Counted from the first letter of the stretch, positions 47,968 through 60,834 are shown. The stretch is DNA of 64,000 nucleotides from Monocercomonoides exilis (GCA_001643675.2 LSRY02000018.1:806001-870000), one strand, 5' to 3'. Numbers and translations are program-made. The notes: generated by a model not told the origin, from the sequence alone.

Positions 47968-50336
47968 TTATTGATTTCCTAAAAAACGAATATGTTCAGT
48001 CAATTTCCACAGAACAGTCGATGTTATCTTCATCTTCTCGTTGTTTGAGGAGTTGTTCATACTCTGACTTGAGTTTGTAACACCACACTTGATTTTCTCT
48101 TCCATCACTTTTCTTGTGCTCATATCTGTCTTTAATTGCCAATTGGAATGAGCGATCGTTCTTGTATTCAACTGGTCTTAAAAACAAAGTGCATCAGAAC
48201 ATCTCCACCCTTATTTGAGTTTATTGAAATGCTCCTGACAGAACACATCATTGACAGAGAGTGATGCTTCAATGATATATTCCTTTGCCTCCGTTGTTGG
48301 AATAGCTCTTGTGTTGAAATTGGTGAGATCTTTGCTGATGAAATAACAGAGAAGTTATTTATAGAATTCGTTGTAGAAAGAGTTTGTGAAATCCTTGAAG
48401 AATGTGAGATTGTTCTTGTATTTTGAGTTTCAATCACAAACAACATATCTTCTGTCACCAATCTCAATCTTTTCCGGGTATGTGTGATTTGTCACAAATA
48501 TGAAGTTAACAACGTTCTCAGCTGTTCTTCTTGGCTGATTCTTCTCATTGATTCTGATTGTTGAATCCGCGATTATTCTCTTCAATGCGTCAAAGTTAGC
48601 TGTTCGATCATCTCCAACATTCTTCAATTCGTTATGAACAATGAAAATTTTCTTTTCGACGATAGAGTTGAACTGTCCTGTCAGTTCTGCAATCTCTGTA
48701 ACATTCGGACATGAATATCCTGACAACAGTTCAGTTAGTTTATTTGTCCAGACATTCTTTCCAATACCTTGCAAACATTTGAGAACAAGTGATGTTTCTG
48801 CTTTTTTTCCCAGGATTTTGAACAATTGAAGAAATCAAACAGAGGATGTATTGATAGAGTTCTTCGTTGTCATTGGCAACAACTTTTCGTGTGAAATCAA
48901 AGAATGGTTTGACAATTTCGTTGTTTTGTCCGTTTGCCATTTGGTGTTTGAACTCATGGAACAGAGAGAATATTCGATAGTTATCTGAGAAGAACTTCAC
49001 ACCATCGATCGACAGAACATGTGAGTATTGTTCGAAAGCTGTCTCAACTGTGAGAGTCTTTTTATCATCATCCCAGAGTTTTATTGTTTTGAACAGTTCG
49101 AACATTGCTGATTTTGTCTTGAATGTTATCGAATAACAAGAGGAGTGAATGTCAAACTATTTCACAATGAATTCCATCCTTGCTTCAACAAACCTCAGAA
49201 CTTTTGTGAGATCTTCAGCGACTTCAGACAGAAAGGAGTATTGATTTCGACAAGCTTTATCCCTGATTTCAGAGAACGAGAATGATGAGTTGAGATTAAT
49301 TTCATGAACGGTAATCTCTCGTGGAGGTTCTCCCTTTCGCTCGTTTTCTTTTCTGAGGAGTGGAACGATCACTTCGTTGTTATATGTTGGATTCTATCTT
49401 ATGACAATTTTTTGTAGAACAAATGGATGTGACTTGTTATCTCTTTATCTGTTTCGTTTCCCTTCAAAGTGAGTGATTGCATTTGATGTTAGGGCAGCTA
49501 TCTCTCTGATTTGATTGAAAAGATAATCTATTGATTGGTTGTCGAAACCGTTAATGTTGACGAGAGAGTTGAGAGCTGCAAACAACGGTAAAAGAGTTAA
49601 CTCAAAATCAAGTGAAAGATAGCCTGTGTCGTTATGTATTTCAACATCTTTAAGTCCATTAACAAAAGCAAGAGCGACAGTTGGAGACATATCAACGATT
49701 CCATCTTGTGTGAGAAGATTATATGGTTCAGCTGCCATTGCTACTAATGAATTCTCTGTTTTGAGATCAATACCGAAGATGTTAAAAACACTCTCGAGTG
49801 ATGAAAGATCTCTGAGCTCTCTGTAATTGTTGAGGGAAATGTATTTGGTGATGATTCTTTTGCCATCTTTCATCTCTCTGAATGAAGAGTCAGCTTGAAT
49901 AATAAGCCTCTGTTTTCCATCTCCAATACCTGCAAAAATGTCGATATCGTACTCTCGACTCGTGAACACTTTTGTTTGTAAACAAATATTTGAAGCGATA
50001 ACCACACAGCTTGCAATAAATGAAAAGACCACAATGAGCTGTTTGCACAAGCCCGACATTTCGGGGGAATTTCTCGAGAATGGAATTCCTGATGGTTTTC
50101 GTTTGTTCAGCTTGAAGGGATTTGTTAATATCAACATCAATAACACAAAGATCCTCACATTTGCTGTTATCGATAGCTGTTCCAGTGTGTCGTTTGCCCT
50201 GCTTCTTGTCGGAATATTTCTTGAAGTCGAACAAATCAAAAATGTGATCTTTCATTCGTTCTCCCCGCGTTTGCTGCTCAGTTGAAATTGAATCGATTAA
50301 TTTTTGGATTATGTTTTCAGAGTCTGTTTGGGGCTC
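47968..50336 (-). pseudogene. Broken prim-pol primase / SF3 (D5-like) helicase gene
   Basis: From 50336 down, frame 1 encodes a prim-pol-type N terminus (from about 50255) with a CVIDVDI acidic motif and NVGLVQTAHCGLFIYCKLC. A shift near 49940-49980 (a frameshift or a 34-nt intron) leads to the YDIDIFAGIGDGKQRLII part. The frame then runs on but meets TAA (49445-49447), TAG (49394-49396) and TAG (49157-49159). The helicase domain follows: SSIVQNPGKK, then a shift at a T7 run (48802-48808, A7 on the coding strand), Walker A LQGIGKNVWTNKL, Walker B KKIFIVHNEL, motif C NFIFVTNH and the arginine motif DRRYVV. After TGA (48430-48432) come FYNEFYK, TAA (48355-48357) and ISKDLTNFNTRAIPTTEAK, which matches the D5 family C terminus, then two more TAA and a third shift. 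The parent protein would prime and unwind the element's DNA during replication. Confidence 0.82.
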
Positions 50337-50674
50337 TGTTATTTTTTAAAAATTATAAAAACAAGTTTTTTTTTAAACGAAGATATTTTCTCAACGTCAA
50401 TTTATGTGGAAGATGACATTGAGGTTAATGTCGAAAATAGACGATAACAGTTAATTTTCACATTAATTGTATTTTGCCCATTTTGCTCAGTTTGACCGTT
50501 TGCCCACATTATCTCTAGAATGTTATTGACTCGGTGCACCCAGTGCAGGTGTAAAAGCACTGAGATTTGAGCTGATATTTCCACGCCACAGCATCCTAAT
50601 TATCTGCCCAATCCACCCAGTGCAAGCAATGACAGTTAACGCATTCAACCAAAAATATAAACAAACTTCCAACT
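50337..50674. other. Element interior with repeated CACCCAGTGCA motifs
   Basis: About 340 bases between the primase relic and the right TIR. GTGCACCCAGTGCA occurs at 50535-50547 and CCACCCAGTGCA at 50613-50624. Several GCCCA(A/C/T) words also occur. It lies directly upstream of the primase gene, so it is a candidate promoter or origin; no gene is seen. Confidence 0.4.
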
Positions 50675-50886
50675 TAACCATTAACTTTTTCCATCAACTC
50701 ATCTAACTGCTCATCATCTTCGATAACCTTTCTCCTCAATAACTTAATCAATTTCTTCTGTTTCTCAGATACATGTTCGTTGTAATACTTAGTTTCTTCC
50801 CTACGTTTTTCCTGAAACTGTATAATCTGTTTCTGTTGAGCAGCCTTCGCTTCTTCCACAGTTGTGTATATCTTCTTCCGATCCAT
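50674..50886 (-). CDS. Small charged helical protein encoded in the right TIR
   Basis: 70 residues, identical to the left copy over its length, but ending at a TAA immediately where the repeat ends (VNG-stop), six residues earlier than the left copy. Having the same gene at both ends, pointing inward, gives two doses per element. Confidence 0.7.
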   Translation of the reverse strand: MDRKKIYTTVEEAKAAQQKQIIQFQEKRREETKYYNEHVSEKQKKLIKLLRRKVIEDDEQLDELMEKVNG

Positions 50887-51660
50887 TTGCTATGAAGCAA
50901 AAACTTAATCTATTATTTTTATTTGCGATCACATCAACGATAACACACAATTTTCACACTAATATTTCCATCTTCGACACTTTCAGCTAATCTTTTAGCT
51001 AATCTCCTACTTGGACATATGATATATCAGCTATAGATACATATCGATTAACTCCTATCAATAACTCCTTCTTTATAGAACATCACTGAAAATCTAATCA
51101 TGATAAACCCCTAAGAATATAAGCAATAACTCTCGATCTCTATCTTATTATCATTGTTTATTCCAACTTATTAAACAAGATGATAACAGCCATCAGATAC
51201 ACATAAATAAATAATATTGATTGATCTTTATCGAGATGGATCTATAGCTGATATACCATATCTCTGACGTGTCGAATCAAGTTGTGTGTCTAAGGTTAAG
51301 ATACGGTGAATCGCAAATGATATAATGCTATTAATAAGGATTTTTGTGCAAAATGTAAAATTTTCATCTGTTGCAATATTATTTAACATAATATGGAAAA
51401 ATATTTCACTTCAGGGATTTTCATTTGAAAAAATATGCATTTTACACTGACTTTTTGAGTAAAAAAACACAACAAAAATGGGTCCATTTTTTGACATTCC
51501 TGAAATATTTGAGAACTTCATGTTTTGATTTCAACGATGCCTGTAAACGGATATGAAAATCAAATCTATTTTAAAATCTGATAAAGTTATATTAAGAAGT
51601 GAGTGAAACAATCTTTTCATGCTTTGTGCAAAAAAAAAAAAGCTCGAAAGTCCGTATTTC
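50675..51660 (-). repeat. Right long terminal inverted repeat (about 986 bp)
   Basis: Inverse copy of 46501-47487, near identical where compared. Confidence 0.93.
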
Positions 51661-52663
51661 TCCCCGTTTGGTCTAATTATAACAAGATTAACATCAATTT
51701 TTTCCCTTTCATTAATCAATGCTCCTTCAAAAATTCTCAGTTAATCCTCATTTCATTCTCCTCAGTATTTCTTTTTTTGCGCAAAAACCTAATTGTTTTT
51801 TCATATTTTCAGGGTGCTCTTTTTTTCTTCATTCTTTCATTCTAAATTTATGAGCAAATAACAAAACAATCTTTGTCCTTTATCCAATAGATATATTGGA
51901 AAGACCTGTTAGCAAATAAATTGGAATGAAACAAACCCAAAAAAAAGTTATGCAAAAGAATCTGAAATGCGGCGCTCATTAATAATTATTATTTGAAAAA
52001 ATTCGAATTCATGATGCTCAAATATTTTCCAAGTTCGTTTGATACTAAAGATTATTTTTTTCTTTCTATTTCTCAAATGTTTCTCTTTTTATTTCTTCAT
52101 ATCGAAACACTCAATTCATTGAACTCTCAACAATTTATGAGATATATATTTTCTGTCATTTCCTAATTATGAAAGATGGAATTCAAGCGAAATATTGCTT
52201 GCTTGTTTTCTTCTTCTTCATATCAAGCCATCAAACACTTTTGATCTCGAACCAGTAATCAGAAAAAAATGTTTATACATAATTTTGATATTTCAAAATT
52301 GAGAATTCCGATATACTTTCATTCTTCGTTTTATAAAACATAAAAAGAAACAAAAGAAACAGGAAAAAGAAAGAAAGAAAAACAATTTCACTCAAGAATA
52401 GTAAAAAGGAAAAGTGACTTGTCGCTCTGATAAATTGATAAACAAATCAATTAAATGTTTGTGAAATTAACACAATAGCAATATTAAATCATATTCGTAC
52501 AAACACAACATCAAAAAATTCTCAAACAAAACAATATTGAACTAATGAATAAATTATACATTCAAAAAGCTAATTTCAATTATTATTAAAAAACAATCAA
52601 AAATTTTGTAAATGAATTTACGAGCTTCATATTTCTCGATTTTTTCCACATATATAATTAAAT
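51661..52663. other. Intergenic, right flank of TIR element
   Basis: About 1 kb of AT-rich sequence up to the 3' end of the thiolase gene. No coding-like frame or RNA gene recognised. Confidence 0.55.
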
Positions 52664-54540
<1,877 letters not shown>

Positions 54541-55080
54541 TATTCAGATAATCCAGAAAATTGAGATTATATTGATCTTAAATATTATATTTTATTCTTT
54601 TTCTAAACTTGGGATAATGAGAAAAATGAATAACGATGTTATTTATGTTTAGATGATTCACAAACTGTTTTTGCTCTTGCAATATCAACTATCTTACAAT
54701 TACTCTCTTTTTATCTTTTTTCCAGAAATAATTATCTTTCAAGAACTTCAACAAAAGATTTCAGACTATGAGGAAATACATTTATTGACAAACAATTGTT
54801 AAATATTGGATGAAATCAAAAAGTGTGCAATAATAATATCCACACTTATTTTTGATGAATGTTGTTTCATTCCCTTTTAATTATGTGACTGCAACAAAAA
54901 TGTTTACATATCAAACGCAAGTTTCTATTTTCTATCAACAAAAAATCAAAATAAAAAATAAAAAATACTAATAATAACAAGCAAAAACTGAAATGAGGAT
55001 TTGGATACATATTCATATTTAAGCATTGACACATAAACATTATGACAAACAAAGAATCCGTCACCACTAATTTACTCATT
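54541..55080. other. Intergenic, thiolase 5' flank
   Basis: 540 AT-rich bases between the thiolase start and the 3' end of the E2 gene, both on the minus strand. It presumably carries the thiolase promoter; nothing else is seen. Confidence 0.55.
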
Positions 55081-56267
55081 TTATAATCTTCTTAAAATCC
55101 AAATAATAATCCAAAATACTAATAAAATACTAACTATTCGAAGGTGAAGTGGATATTCGTTAAATCTGTTCCATAACGATAATTGTGTTCTCTTTTCTTT
55201 ATGGATTTTTTTCCCCTTTGAATCTTGCCCAGTTTGATGTGAACTTTTGGAAGAAGCAGGGTGAATTGAAGAAGATAAAGAAGAGGATGATGCAGAGGAG
55301 GATGATGAATTGAAAGAAGACGAATCAGAAGACGATTGGATATGACGCTGAGTTAGCACAGAATCTTTTCTTTCTTTCTCTTCTTCTTCATCTTCTTGAT
55401 TCAATTTTTTTTCATCTGCTATTTGTTGAATAGCTTCATCGTCCTTTATTTCTTCGCCCTTGCTATTGATGGGCTCTTCATGAAACGATATTGAGCAGCT
55501 TTCTATTTTTTGTTCTTTTTCTGTTTGTGATTCACTTTGTTTTTCAGATTCAGTTTTTGCTGAGTTTTCAACATTTAGTTTTCTGTATTCGGAGTTTGAA
55601 AGGAAAGTTGAATGGTCCATTCCGCATATTGAACATTTGAAATTTTTTGATCCAAAAGCCAGCTTTTTACATTCCTGCTCTGAATAATTCAATGCTCCAA
55701 CTCCACCCGCTGCATTTTCAGTGAAAAATGAAGCTATTGCAATTAGAATAGTACGAACTTTCATTATTAAAAAAAAGCAGTAATGTGCTAACCAAAAATT
55801 GAGCAAAATATGCACACTATCCCAACTGGCTCTCCATTCTTCGGGGTGAAAGCTTGTTACTGTGAGGCAAACCTTTGTGTGAGTACTAAATCTGCCGCTT
55901 GGAGCTACATCAAATATAATCATAAAATCAAACTAATAAAAATTTCCAAACTCAAAAACATAAGCTCCGGAGGCTTGTAAGGATATTCGGAAGGAAGACG
56001 AAGACGTCCATGGTATAAGCCTTCAGAATATGGACTATCTGGTGGACCGCGAATAGTGAAGTGAATTTCAAACTTCATTTAGATTAAACAATATTAAATA
56101 TGCATTAGAACTTCAAAAAGAAACAGATTAAAGCAAATTATACAAACAATATCGTCATCCAATGGTTTTGCGTAAAATTCTTTATCGGGCCCACATATTT
56201 TTGTCAATTGTTTAATTTCCTGCATAATTCTCTTTATAGAAGGATTTTTAGCATTGTACATCGCCAT
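55081..56267 (-). CDS. ER-anchored ubiquitin-conjugating enzyme E2 (UBE2J1/Ubc6-like), 4 exons
   Basis: Model: exons 56267-56148, 56072-55952, 55904-55818 and 55757-55081; introns 75, 47 and 60 nt, phase-consistent, 334 residues, TAA stop. The UBC fold is clear: IKRIMQEIKQLTKICGPD, HFTIRGPPDSPYSEGLYHGR, PSEYPYKPPELMFL, and the active-site Cys in PSGRFSTHTKVCLTVTSFHP with the J-type FHPEEW instead of HPN. The WDIRTILIAIASFF helix and a Cys pair (CSICGMD) match UBE2J1 more than UBE2J2. An acidic/Ser linker leads to a C-terminal hydrophobic helix (IVSILLVFWIIIWIL), a tail anchor for the ER membrane. The family ubiquitinates misfolded proteins in ER-associated degradation. The tail anchor followed directly by TAA again supports TAA as stop. 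It is divergent from the BLOC1S2-like gene. Confidence 0.93.
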
Positions 56268-56424
56268 GGTTCACGAAGTTCAAAAACTTAATATAAACCT
56301 TAATTTTTTTAAACACTCCAATATTTTTGTTGCAATGGAAATTGGATATACTGATAATAAGGCTTGAAGAAATGAACATTTGAATAAGAATTGGTTATGA
56401 TCATGCCTTAATAAATTATTCAAA
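56268..56424. promoter_or_regulatory. Divergent promoter region
   Basis: 157 bases between the starts of the E2 gene (minus) and the BLOC1S2-like gene (plus). It must serve both; no motif identified. Confidence 0.45.
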
Positions 56425-57030
56425 ATGGAGGAACAAAGAACATCTTTACCTGATTCTAATGATAAACCTAAAAAAGAAAGCACTGTTGAGCCTGCTGTAG
56501 CTGAGTTATTTGACGAGTTGAAGCAAGTTTCGGATGGATTATTGACGTGTTTGATAACTTAAATGAATTATAATAAAAATTTCATAAAAATTTGTAATTT
56601 TAATATCTCTCGCATGATGAATACATTTTATAAATAAAAAACATATATTTTCTTCTATTCAGCTTCACATGAAAACTTTTCGCTTTTGACAAAAATGAAT
56701 GAAATGACTGCATCTCAATACTCTCAATCTGCTGATGAACTTGAAAAAAGTGGAGAAGTGCTTGGACAAGTGTTTGAAAAACGTATGTTTTTATAATATT
56801 TGGATCTTATTCATTTACGGTTGCGGACTTTCGAATTTTCTTCGAAGTTCAACTTTTTCAACCTCATTTTGATCAAATTGAACAGATTGAATTCAGCATA
56901 TCAAATCTTGAATCTCTTGCAAAATCTCTTGATGACTATTCAAAGCTTCTTGGTATGAATCACTTGCTTATAATTTCTTTAATTATATTATAATTCAATT
57001 ATCTCAGAGCTCAGATTTAAGCGTCTTTGA
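56425..57030 (+). CDS. BLOC1S2-like subunit, 4 small exons
   Basis: Model: exons 56425-56548, 56663-56782, 56848-56952 and 57008-57030; introns 114, 65 and 55 nt, all in phase, 123 residues, TGA. It aligns with BLOC-1 subunit 2: FDELKQVSDGLL, NFSLLTKMNEMTASQY (human YKLLENMNKLTSLKY), LFQPHFDQIEQIEFSISNLE (LQPYLDQINVIEEQVAALE), and SLDDYSKLLELRFKRL (KLDAYSKKLEAKYKKL). BLOC1S2 belongs to the BLOC-1 and BORC complexes, which act in endosome-lysosome sorting and lysosome positioning. The whole protein is a helical coiled coil, as expected, and the length is close to the human protein (142). No single exon is long enough to stand out as an open frame. Confidence 0.85.
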
Positions 57031-57261
57031 AGATTTTTTCTTCTTCATATTTCTCTACAATTCGAATAACAAGTGGGTAAATTGGATTGTTTCGTTGTTA
57101 CCTGATTGAAAATTTGTATTTTTGTTTATTTTTTTGATTGAATTCATTTCACATTTATTTAATGTTTTAAAACATTTACATATAAATTACATTATTGATT
57201 TGAAGAGAGAAAACATTGTTTATCACACTCTTTTGGATCAGACCAAAATGAAAATTTTGAA

Positions 57262-59260
57262 ATGTTTCATCTTTTCATAAATTGTTTAATTATATCCGTT
57301 TTTTCACAAAATACAACATGTGATCTCAAGGTGGTGGATTTTGTATGTGGTACGGGATCTGGGTGCGTTAATGGAACTTGTGGCAAGTGCATTGATGACT
57401 CACATTGTAGCGAACAATCTTTTTGCAACAATGGTGTTTGCGAGCATAGAGGCTTGTTTCCATTGAGTGGCTGGACGGCAATAAGCATAATAGGTTCATT
57501 TGGAATTTCAATCCTCGGGGGTGCAACTGGACTCGGTGGCGGATCATTTGTTGTTCCAGTTTTGTGCCTTTGCTCTGGATTTACATCCACCCAAGCTGTA
57601 GCCATTGCGCAGGTTTTTTGTTTTATAATTTTTAGAGTGAAATTTGTTACCTGGTTTTGAAAATGTTCTTCTATTATGTTTTTAATTGTAAAAGGCAACA
57701 ATTTTTGGTAATGGAGTTGTTGCATTTATTAATGGCATATTTGGACGTCATCCCACAAGAAATAGACCAAGAATTTCATTTGATATATTGTTTGTAATGT
57801 TTCCCTCTTTATTGGCCGGCTCGTTTTTGGGTGTTTTCGTGGCTCCTCTTGTTCCACAATTTGTAATTACCATCTTGCTTTGCTTCTTTTTAATATCAAC
57901 TTTGGTGAGAACATTGCAAAAAGCAATTCGTGAATTCAAAAAAGAACAGCAGATACGCAAGGCCCAAAAGGCTGAGATGGAAGCCAAAAAAGATAGCTCT
58001 GTTACTGTTCCACCAATCAACAACGAAGATACGAGCTCAAATTCTTCGAGTGACAGACAAAGCGCAAATTCAACACAGTGCCAAGCGAATTCCGATCTTC
58101 ACGAGGGAAATTTAGTTGAAGCTTCAGAAAGCTCCTCTGAAAATCGTGATGCGTCTGAAATTGTCCAAAAGTCTGACTTGGATAGCATAGAAAAAGGAAA
58201 AAGCGAAGAGAAGCAGATAAACGAGTTTCTGCAGAGCAGCTATGAAATGGAAGAGATGACTTCTTCCCAGCCAGCATATTGTCGGAAACGTGACGGTTCT
58301 ACAGCCCAAGAGACATTCACTGTTGATACCGAGAATTCATCCACTTCACAAAATAGTCCCCCCTCTGAATCTTCAGCGCAGCGGACATCACATCTCACTG
58401 ATGGTTCGCATGCTAACAATGACTCCGCGGCATCTTCAAGCTCATCAGAAGACGAGCAAGACAATTCACATCCTGCTGTATCTCCTTCTAACACTCCTTT
58501 GATCGACGAATCTCTTTCCCCTGAGCAACAGGCCCAGCTCGCCAAGATGCTCAAAAGCGAGGCACATCCTCCCATTTTGAAGCTCCTGTTCTGCATAGCA
58601 GTGTGGGCGACGATGATCGTGTTTTCCTTCGCGCGCGGCGGCAAAGGCGGAACTCCGTCGCTGTTTGGCGTGAAGCGCTGTGGCTGGGTCGACTGGTTTC
58701 TGTTTGCGCTATATCTGGTGCTTTCCCTTGCGCTTGCTGTGTTCGCAGGGTTTGTGTTAATCAGAGAGCACAAGACGAAAAAACAGTTGCACTACCCCTT
58801 TGCCGATGGTGATGTGCAGTGGCGCGTGAAGACAGCGGTGCTTTATCCGCTTTTCTGCATTCTCGCCGGTTTTCTGGCAGGCTTTTTGGGAATTGGCGGG
58901 GCGCTTGTGACTTCGCCAGTGCTGATGGAGATGGGGGTGATTGTGCCTGTTGTCACTGCCACAACCTCAGCGTTGCTTCTGGCCACGTCCTCGGCATCGA
59001 CTGCGCAGTATGCAGTCTCTCTGTTTCTGCCGTATGATTGGGGTTTGTTCTTCTTTGGGTTGGGGATACTGGGATCGCTGGTGGGCACACTTGTGATTGC
59101 GAGGCTGGCGATCAAGTACCATCGATATTCAGTCCTTTTGTTCTCGATAGCGCTGTTGTTCTCGATTTCTCTGATTATTTCTGGATTCCATGGGATTTAC
59201 ACGATTGTGCTCATCATCATACACGGAGGGAGAGTTTCGTTTTCTTCACCTTGCAAATGA
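57262..59260 (+). CDS. TauE/SafE (TSUP) family membrane transporter with Cys-rich N-terminal ectodomain, 2 exons
   Basis: Exons 57262-57612 and 57695-59260 (82-nt intron, phase 0), 638 residues, TGA. A short signal-like helix (LFINCLIISVFS) is followed by a Cys-rich module (about residues 20-55, with about 8 Cys in CGTGSGCVNGTCGKCIDDS and the following part). Then comes the first TSUP half: FGISILGGATGLGGGSFVVP, QATIFGNGVVAF, LLAGSFLGVFVAPLVP. A polar loop of about 190 residues rich in Ser/Glu follows, then the second half: FLGIGGALVTSPVLMEMGV, TATTSALLLATSSAS and LGILGSLVGTLVIARL. The duplicated G-rich helices are the family signature. Members export or import small sulfur anions such as sulfite or sulfoacetate; the substrate here is unknown. 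The second half is clearly more GC-rich than its surroundings. Confidence 0.88.
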
Positions 59261-59719
59261 AAAAAAAAAAAGAAAAGAAAAGAAAAAGTCTTTCTTTTAT
59301 TCCTCGTCTTTCATTTCATTTTACGTGCTTATGCATTTATAATTTTTTTTCGAGTGCATGAACCACGTAATGCTTATATATTTAAATGTGTATTTTTCCG
59401 CTGTTCCTTGTTTTTAAGAGTTCAAAAAGTTTTTTTCTTTTAATTTTCTATTCATACAGAAGTAATTTGACTGTTGTTTTCATTTGTTAAATATTTATAT
59501 TTTTTGGCATGTGATTTTTTAATTTGTAATTCTGATTATTTTGTTGTTATCTTTGAAGAATTTTGGTGATTTCTTTTTCGTAATAAAACCTTATGTTCAG
59601 ACATTTTTCGATGTATCTTTTGTCTTTTTTTCCATAAAACTGTTAAAACGCATTGCATGAATCAGCCTATCTATAGTGCAGTGCAGAAAAGTCAAAGAAA
59701 GCATTGTGAAAGTTTTATC

Positions 59720-59776
<57 letters not shown>

Positions 59777-60834
59777 ATTTCTTTCGATTTAATTCATCTC
59801 TTTTAAATTTGTATTTTTTTGTTAAAAAAAAAAATTAAAAATGAAAAATGAAATTGTTCGTGAAAACAAACTATTTTTGACAAAGGAAAAAAAATTCATT
59901 TTCGAAAATAGCAAACGCACAATATGAGAGCAAATAAGGTCAAGAGGTGCAAAAAATGACCAAAAAGTTGATAAACAGAGCTTAAAAGAAAAGAGAAAGA
60001 AAGAGCTTTTGAGAGACTATCATTCTAGAAAATGCACATCATTGAATGTGGCAATGAAAATAAAGCGGAGATTTATTAAACAAAAGAATTCGTCATTACA
60101 TATTGAAAAATTTCAAACGAAATTTGATAAAGTTATGAGACAAGCAGAAACAAAAAATTGTAACAAAAAAGAATAAAATAAACACATGAACTTAAAATTG
60201 AAATCTCTAATATAAATAGATACTAGAACAACAAATATAATTCAAAACAATTCTTTTTTCAGAAATAAATGAAAACAGTTCAAAATATACATAAACATAT
60301 TCATAGAAAAGTTCAGTGAAAAAAGTCAACGAATGATCAAAATACAAGAGACAAAAGAATCTTTCACTCTCAAAGCTTTTGATGTATTCAAAAATACATC
60401 AAAAAGAAGGTGCATTTCATTGCTTTCTTGAGCGATTCCTGTGAAGGAGAAATTTCACAGACTCAAAAAAAGCATTTGACAAAAGATTAAAAGAAATTTA
60501 GCAATTATAAAAAGAGAATAAAAATTGTTTCATTCAATTTGAAAAGAACAGAAAATAAATAGACAAAATGTTTGAAACAAAAAAAAAAAAAACGTTTAAA
60601 ATAGAAAAACATATTCAAGCAAAGTTTTGCTCAAAACTTCGCAAACAAAATTGATAAAACATAAAATGCAACATACAAATGGAAGTTCAACCAAAAACAT
60701 TCAAAAAATTCGCTCAGCATTTATTCTTTGAGCATAACCAAACATAAACTAACACTTAAAAAGTAAGTTATCAAGGCCTTAAGTTATAAAATAAATTCTA
60801 ACATTTCTAAGGCACCTTCGTTGCTACAATATTC
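59261..60834. other. Convergent intergenic region, 1.6 kb, with 54-nt poly-A
   Basis: A/T-rich spacer between the converging TSUP and SLC38A9-like genes, with an uninterrupted A run at 59721-59774. No gene, RNA or repeat family recognised. Confidence 0.6.
59721..59774. repeat. Poly-A homopolymer, about 54 nt
   Basis: Uninterrupted A run in intergenic sequence. Confidence 0.95.

Larger units (their letters stand above)
46501..51660. mobile_element. 5.2-kb element with about 985-bp terminal inverted repeats and primase-helicase gene
   Basis: 46501-47487 and 50675-51660 are inverse copies, near identical where I compared them; the only differences noticed are an extra A at the tip and one A/G change near the outer end. 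Both begin GAAA(A)TACGGACTTTC. The 3.2-kb interior carries, on the minus strand, a broken archaeo-eukaryotic primase (prim-pol) plus superfamily 3 helicase gene. Each repeat carries a copy of the same 70-76-residue gene. I saw no target-site duplication (left flank AATTAGT, right flank TCCCCG). Long TIRs with primase-SF3 helicase resemble virophage- or linear-plasmid-like DNA elements; no capsid, integrase or DNA polymerase gene is visible, so it is non-autonomous, partial or a novel type. A diverged terminus lies at 22858-23130, so the family has a history in this genome. Confidence 0.88.

Noticed and set aside
46501-51660. Classical Maverick/Polinton
   Set aside because: No protein-primed DNA polymerase, integrase, ATPase or capsid sequence was found, and the size is 5.2 kb rather than 15-20 kb; a heavily deleted derivative cannot be excluded.
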